Below are positions 59,061 through 64,000 of a DNA stretch of 64,000 nucleotides, in pieces. A program made the translations under genes and the position numbers. The notes under the pieces are model-generated. The model ran no database searches and was not told the DNA's origin. It saw nothing but the letters and a program-made list of their open reading frames with translations. The stretch's first letter is position 1; each line of letters begins with the position of its first letter. Origin of the DNA: Phycisphaerae bacterium (GTDB lineage Bacteria > Planctomycetota > Phycisphaerae > UBA1845 > CAIVHJ01); the NCBI GenBank assembly GCA_022072405.1, contig JAJVHX010000007.1, positions 1 through 64,000 on the forward strand, given 5' to 3'.

Positions 59061-59450
59061 CTAAGATAAATTTCCTTGTTGTCTTCTAAAATTGCGCGGG
59101 ATCCAGCGATCTTTTCGCCCTTCTTCCAACTCCAGATATTTAACGACTGATCGAACAATTACGTCACCAGAAATCTCACGGACCACGATAAATGGTCCCC
59201 CTCTTGTATAAATATCTGTCGTCTCTTGCTCAAGAAGCACATCATTAATGAATTTCACAGAGCAGACACTGAATAAACGCCAGTTGATATCCGTATCATA
59301 ATATACTCGAATATCGGCGCATCTGGTCAGATCAGTAACATCACTACCTCTATCTAACTCAATGCGACTTATTCCTTCACAACTATGTTCCCTAATGCAG
59401 GACTCAATTTGACGTTGTAATTTTTCTTCTGCTTCAATACTCATACGCAA
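59061..59450 (-). CDS. Candidate soluble immunity protein for Rhs tip 2
   Basis: ORF 129 aa, no TM, starts 6 bp after Rhs stop on same strand. Confidence 0.6.
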   Translation of the reverse strand: MRMSIEAEEKLQRQIESCIREHSCEGISRIELDRGSDVTDLTRCADIRVYYDTDINWRLFSVCSVKFINDVLLEQETTDIYTRGGPFIVVREISGDVIVRSVVKYLELEEGRKDRWIPRNFRRQQGNLS

Positions 59451-59456
59451 ACTCCA

Positions 59457-60947
59457 TCAGTCGTACCAAAAAGTTACGATTTTGCCATCAGCAGTATAAA
59501 TCCCACCAGGAATACCATCGATTTTGTAGCCTACGCCCCCGTCGATAGGAAACTCGAATTTTTCATGTTTGTGTATATGCCAGAACGCTATCGCATCATC
59601 AGTATATTCTTCCAGCGTTAAGCCAAATTTCTTGGCGTGTTTTTCCCAATGGTATATGGTTTGTGCTTTATTACCCTTCCAATTATTCTGCACTTTATAC
59701 CATTCATTTGAAGACATATAGCTCTTAAAATAATCATCATAGGTTATTTTAGAGCGTCGTTGGAGCTTACCTGCTATTGGCTTAAGTAGTCCCCATGACT
59801 CCGGTACGCCGACATTGGCGCTGAGCCAGTTAAATGAATTCTTAAAACCAATCCAACCACCTACCAACTTCAAAGTACCGCTGAAGGTGATATTTTTAGC
59901 CTCCCACATGTCGCGCAGGCCGTCAACGATTCCAGCAGCGCTCAGCGCCAATCCGCCCGCCACCGCGGCCACCGGACAGAGTGCGCCAGCTACGCCAAAC
60001 GCAGCCGTAGTGAGCGCGGCATTAAAGACGCCCTGTGCAATCTGGTGCATCTTTTCCAACGCCCATTGACCAAAGGCCACGTTATCCGCATAAAGAGAGT
60101 AGATCGCGTCATCGACCGCAATAAACGGATCAAATAGCCCCAGTGGGTCGTTGCCGCGCAGCGGATTGCCGCGGAGATACTGATACAGATTCATCCCGTC
60201 GCCATATAACCCGCCGGCACTAAAGAGCAAACTGGCAACGGCATTCTCCGCATTCATTCGCATCGCCGTATAAAGAATCAGCGCCGTGTCATTGGGATCT
60301 CTTTGTAAGAATCGGCCCAGCGTGGGGGAATAGATGCGGGCGCGGTTGTGGTAGCATTTGATCTCCGGCAGATAGAGCAGCCCCTGGTGGCCGAAGGGAG
60401 ATTTGAGAATCGTCGTTTCCCAGTTGATCGCCTGGCCGGCGGCAGTTTCGGCAGCGAGGTAATTGCCATAGGGATCGAAGCTGTACTGATCCACCAGATT
60501 GCCGTTCACGTCGACCAGGCCGGTGACGTTGTAGTTGCCGTCACGCATCACGAAGTAGAGCACCGCCGACGTCGGCGAACTGTAGCGCCAGATCGCCACC
60601 GGCTCATCGACGTAATCAAACCCGTAGACGATGACGGTTTCGATCGTCCAGGGCGCCACCGGCGTGATGCCCGTCCCGCCCGACCACGACTCCAGCAGCC
60701 CCGGCAGCGATTCTCCGCCCGTTGCGCTCGTCCCCGTCCCGCCGCCGATTTCCAGACCCGCCTCCACCCCCGACGCATGCTGCAGCGTCCGCCGCTGTAT
60801 CTCAATGATCCGGCTGCCGTCGTAACGATAGCGCCACGCCCCTTCCAGCGACCCGCCCAGTGCCGTCACCTCCCGGACCATCAGCCGGCTCAACCCGTCA
60901 TACCGATAGCTCGACACCAGCCCGTCCGACTGATTCCGAACCTGCAC
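59457..60947 (-). CDS. Orphan Rhs C-terminal tip 2 with nuclease-like C-terminus
   Basis: Rhs repeats and GLLYLPEIKCYHNRARIYSPTLGRFLQRDPN...DGMNLYQYLRGNPLRGNDPLGLFD; C-term HWEKHAKKFGLTLEEYTDDAIAFWHIHKHEKFEF...GIPGGIYTADGKIVTFWYD. Confidence 0.87.
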   Translation of the reverse strand: MQVRNQSDGLVSSYRYDGLSRLMVREVTALGGSLEGAWRYRYDGSRIIEIQRRTLQHASGVEAGLEIGGGTGTSATGGESLPGLLESWSGGTGITPVAPWTIETVIVYGFDYVDEPVAIWRYSSPTSAVLYFVMRDGNYNVTGLVDVNGNLVDQYSFDPYGNYLAAETAAGQAINWETTILKSPFGHQGLLYLPEIKCYHNRARIYSPTLGRFLQRDPNDTALILYTAMRMNAENAVASLLFSAGGLYGDGMNLYQYLRGNPLRGNDPLGLFDPFIAVDDAIYSLYADNVAFGQWALEKMHQIAQGVFNAALTTAAFGVAGALCPVAAVAGGLALSAAGIVDGLRDMWEAKNITFSGTLKLVGGWIGFKNSFNWLSANVGVPESWGLLKPIAGKLQRRSKITYDDYFKSYMSSNEWYKVQNNWKGNKAQTIYHWEKHAKKFGLTLEEYTDDAIAFWHIHKHEKFEFPIDGGVGYKIDGIPGGIYTADGKIVTFWYD

Positions 60948-61161
60948 CAGCCGATTCCACGCATCGTTATTCGGTTGTCAAAGAGCAGCCGATCTACTCG
61001 AAATATATCCATGCCTTACCTCGCGTCGTATCTGGTCGGTACGGGCGATCAGCAGCCTGGGGGTGACCGATGGCAATGTCGTCACGATTAGTGCCCGGGC
61101 GGATGCCCTGGGGCCGCCGAATCACCCCAGTTCGATTATCGAGTGTCTGGATGAAAGCTGA

Positions 61162-61767
61162 TCAATGCTGCAACAGCTTCTGGTTGTCAATCCGCCGGCC
61201 ACATTCCGGACAGACACCACTGAGGTTACCCGTCAGGTCATAATCACATTGCCAGCAAAACCGATCCTGTGCTTTTTGCGCTTGCTGAACGAGATAATTC
61301 CGCCAGCGAAATCCGCACCAGATCATCCATGATACAAATGCCAGAATAGTGATAAATAATGGACACCAATCGGACCAGTTCAACTGAGCGTTCAGTGCCG
61401 AGATGAATATGGCATATAAGAATGATCCCCAGATCAATGTGGCGACGGTGCCGGCCACACAGCATGGAGTGGTTTCCAGTCGAAAGCACCAGATACCATA
61501 GCCGAATCCGAAGCCTGCCAGAATAATGATGGCAACGACGTGACTGAATGATTCAACTCGCGAGGCGGTTTCCAGGAGAAACAGTACGGGGACGATAAAT
61601 ACGATGGGCGTTGAAGCGACAACGGTACGTTGCATTTCGGAATCGACAAGGTGGCGACTGGTAAATAGTGTAAAAGCGGCGACAATCAGGCAGGCCAGCA
61701 ACGATTGCGGGCCAACAGGATTTAGATCATAAAAATAGAATCCACCACAGGCCAGCATGGATAGCAC
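61162..61767 (-). CDS. Multi-TM protein with C-terminal zinc ribbon (CWQCDYDLTGNLSGVCPECGRR)
   Basis: ORF 201 aa; paralog of 57541-58152 and 6.1-7.4 kb proteins. Confidence 0.7.
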   Translation of the reverse strand: MLSMLACGGFYFYDLNPVGPQSLLACLIVAAFTLFTSRHLVDSEMQRTVVASTPIVFIVPVLFLLETASRVESFSHVVAIIILAGFGFGYGIWCFRLETTPCCVAGTVATLIWGSFLYAIFISALNAQLNWSDWCPLFITILAFVSWMIWCGFRWRNYLVQQAQKAQDRFCWQCDYDLTGNLSGVCPECGRRIDNQKLLQH

Positions 61768-61957
61768 CTCGAAGGAAGGTCCGGGCGCTGCTTCCAGACA
61801 ATGCTAGGCTCTAGTAATCAAACGAATCAAGGGATTATGAAAATTATTATTGCATTTCGTCAAGCTCATCTCGTTTTTGAAATTTCAAATTTGAAGACTT
61901 GCTCATGAAGCAGCAGATACGAAATATCGAGCGGCTGGGGATGGCGAGGTGTGGAGT

Positions 61958-62725
61958 TCAGAAGCCGGAGACCTCGGGCCAGGACCAGGCGGCGAGTTCG
62001 CCGATGCGCTGGTAATGAGTCATGTTGAAGTGCAGCGGCGTGACGACGACGTAGCCTTCGTTGAGCAGGTGGAGGTCGCTGTCGGGATCGTCGATCTGGC
62101 CGAAGTCGCCATCAAGCCAATAGTACATGCGCCCGTCGGGCCCCTGAAATTTGACATACTTGTCTTCCATGGTCTGGAGCGCCTGGGGAGCGACGCGGAC
62201 ATCTTTGGGCGGGCCTTTGGCGAGATTGGGAATGTTGATGTTGATGAGTTGGCCACCGCTCAGCCCGCGCTGCAGAAACTCGCTGATCAGGCGGAGCGCG
62301 ATGCGGGCAGCCCGCGAGAAGTCGAGTTCCTCGCCGTGTTCCAGGGAGACGGCGAAGCTGGGCACTCCGAAGAAAGCTCCGTCGGCGGCGGCGGCGACGG
62401 TACCGGAGTAGAGGACGTTAATGCTGAGGTTGGAGCCGTCGTTGATACCGGAGACGATCAGGTCCGGCCGGCCGCCGATCAGTTCGGTCAGGGCGAGTTT
62501 GACGCAGTCGGCGGGTCGGCCTTCGACAGCGAAGCCATGAAATTCACCATGGACATGAATTTTACGGACCGGAATCGGTCGCAGCACGGTGATGGCATGA
62601 GCGACGGCGCTCTGGCCGGTCTCCGGTGCAGCCACATGCACTTCGCCCAGAGTCGTCAGTTCGCGATACATGGCGGCGATGCCCGGCGCAAGAATACCAT
62701 CGTCATTGGTCAGCAGAATCTTCAT
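61958..62725 (-). CDS. surE: 5'-nucleotidase SurE
   Basis: MKILLTNDDGILAPGIAAMYREL, APETGQSAVAHAIT, PDLIVSGINDGSNLSINVLYSGTVAAA. Confidence 0.96.
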   Translation of the reverse strand: MKILLTNDDGILAPGIAAMYRELTTLGEVHVAAPETGQSAVAHAITVLRPIPVRKIHVHGEFHGFAVEGRPADCVKLALTELIGGRPDLIVSGINDGSNLSINVLYSGTVAAAADGAFFGVPSFAVSLEHGEELDFSRAARIALRLISEFLQRGLSGGQLININIPNLAKGPPKDVRVAPQALQTMEDKYVKFQGPDGRMYYWLDGDFGQIDDPDSDLHLLNEGYVVVTPLHFNMTHYQRIGELAAWSWPEVSGF

Positions 62726-62900
62726 GATCGCGATTGTAGAGGAAAAGAAAGGGAGAGGGTAGAGGGGGCAGCGAACAGTCCACGGAGAACAGGCAGAGTT
62801 AAATGCGGCGGAAATATAGACAATCGATCTGTAAGAAATTGAAAATGGAAAATGGAACGGGGAGAATAGGACAATTGAGGTTCGTCCAGGTGGATTCGAG

Positions 62901-62930
62901 TCCGCGCGAGCTGAAGCTCGCGGCTCGGAG
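62901..62930 (+). repeat. REP-like palindrome
   Basis: tccgcgcgagctgaagctcgcggctcggag; compensatory changes keep the stem. Confidence 0.8.
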
Positions 62931-62980
62931 TTTATCGGTCACCGGCAGACGGCGGATGAGATTGAGCATAACGGGTGAAT

Positions 62981-63652
62981 ATGATGAGAGCATTAACGCG
63001 GCAGGAAATTCGGGAGCTTGATCGTCGGGCGATTGCCGAGTACGGAATACCCGGCGCAGTTCTGATGGAAAATGCGGGACGGAACACAGCGCAACTTATT
63101 CTGCAGCAGATCGAACCGGAAGCGCCGCCGGCAGTGGGTATTTTCTGCGGCAGCGGCAACAATGCCGGAGATGGTTTCGTGATCGCCCGTCACCTGCACA
63201 ACGCCGGCCTGCCCGTGCAGCTTATTCTGGTGGGTGATGTGGAACGACTGCCCGACGAAGCACGAATCAATATTGAGATTGTCCGCCGGATGGAATTGCC
63301 GATGCTTCGCTTTGACGAGCCGACGATCGGTCCGTTGATTGAGCAGTGTGAAATAATCATCGATGCATTACTGGGTACAGGTTTCAGCGGTTCGCCGCGC
63401 CCGCCCTATGATGCCGCCATCCGGGTGATCAACGCCGCTGATCACGCCTGGCGGGTGGCGGTGGATTTACCCTCGGGGCTGGACTGCGACAGTGGCCAAC
63501 CGGCGGATTCCACCGTGCGCGCCGACTGCACCATTACTTTCGTCGCCCGCAAGATTGGTTTTGATGCACCCGCCGCCGAACCCTATCTGGGTCAGGTTTA
63601 TGTCGTCGATATCGGCGCTCCCCGCGAATTATTGGACGCCCACAGATCCTGA
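62981..63652 (+). CDS. nnrE: NAD(P)H-hydrate epimerase
   Basis: REIRELDRRAIAEYGIPGAVLMENAGRNTAQLI, FCGSGNNAGDGFVIARHLHNAG, DALLGTGFSGSPRPPY. Confidence 0.93.
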   Translation: MMRALTRQEIRELDRRAIAEYGIPGAVLMENAGRNTAQLILQQIEPEAPPAVGIFCGSGNNAGDGFVIARHLHNAGLPVQLILVGDVERLPDEARINIEIVRRMELPMLRFDEPTIGPLIEQCEIIIDALLGTGFSGSPRPPYDAAIRVINAADHAWRVAVDLPSGLDCDSGQPADSTVRADCTITFVARKIGFDAPAAEPYLGQVYVVDIGAPRELLDAHRS

Positions 63653-63763
63653 ATTAATAACACTTTGTCGAACAACGCGCTGCGGTCCTTCATTTTTCAG
63701 CTCCAGTATCGTATTTTTCAGATAGAGGAGTACGAGAAATCCGCGCCGCATGATGAGACCAGA

Positions 63764-64000
63764 ATGATATCACCACGAAGAAAATCTGCGCTGGGCTGGC
63801 GGCTGGGGATCGTGCTGTCGGTCGGGTTGGTGGGCACGCTGCTGGGCGCGGTCTGCTATGGGCAGATATTTCGCGCGGCGCGGAGCTGGCCGGCGTGGCA
63901 TGATCAACAGGTGTACTGGAACCTGACGGAACCGCTCCGCCGCATGATGGCCGGCGAGTCGTCACAGACGCCGGTGCAATTTGAACAGTGGTCGGCGGTG
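63764..64000 (+). CDS. N-terminal part of a membrane protein, truncated by window edge
   Basis: MISPRRKSALGWRLGIVLSVGLVGTLLGAVCYGQIF... open to the end. Confidence 0.6.
   Translation, partial: MISPRRKSALGWRLGIVLSVGLVGTLLGAVCYGQIFRAARSWPAWHDQQVYWNLTEPLRRMMAGESSQTPVQFEQWSAV

Overview
This 64 kb window looks like chromosomal DNA from a planctomycete, probably Phycisphaerae-like. That lineage is inferred from the protein repertoire (dockerin/LVIVD secreted proteins, CPxCGYxL...CPECGR zinc-ribbon membrane proteins, FHA and Ser/Thr kinase signalling); no rRNA is present to confirm it. Housekeeping and metabolic genes: gmd, fcl, a DegT-type aminotransferase, a GT2 glycosyltransferase, dnaE next to tRNA-Ala(GGC), yidD, Fe/Mn-SOD, a domain-swapped hldE, yggS, trmB, tdk, a CDF transporter, hutU, surE and nnrE. 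Signalling and secretion: an FHA / TM2-kinase / sigma-factor cluster (11.8-19 kb), a T6SS-type tssM (icmF)-tagF pair (38.8-44.2 kb), and a possible genomic island of sigma54 activator, STAS, SpoIIE phosphatase and EmrAB-type efflux that ends at an IS3 remnant (46.3-52.7 kb). The most interesting layers are: (1) a dispersed REP-like palindrome family (consensus about CGCGCGGGCTnAAGCCCGCGGCTCTTTGAAT). Some copies lie in frame inside dnaE and the kinase gene, and one is split by a separate ~110 bp MITE-like element. (2) Two orphan Rhs toxin-tip/immunity cassettes (55.4-61.8 kb) separated and bounded by truncated 3' ends of the same integrase-type IS. One has a membrane-anchored candidate immunity protein and the other a soluble one. 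(3) A ~110 bp duplicated hutU 3' end flanking a cation-efflux gene. All family assignments are by eye; no database search was run.
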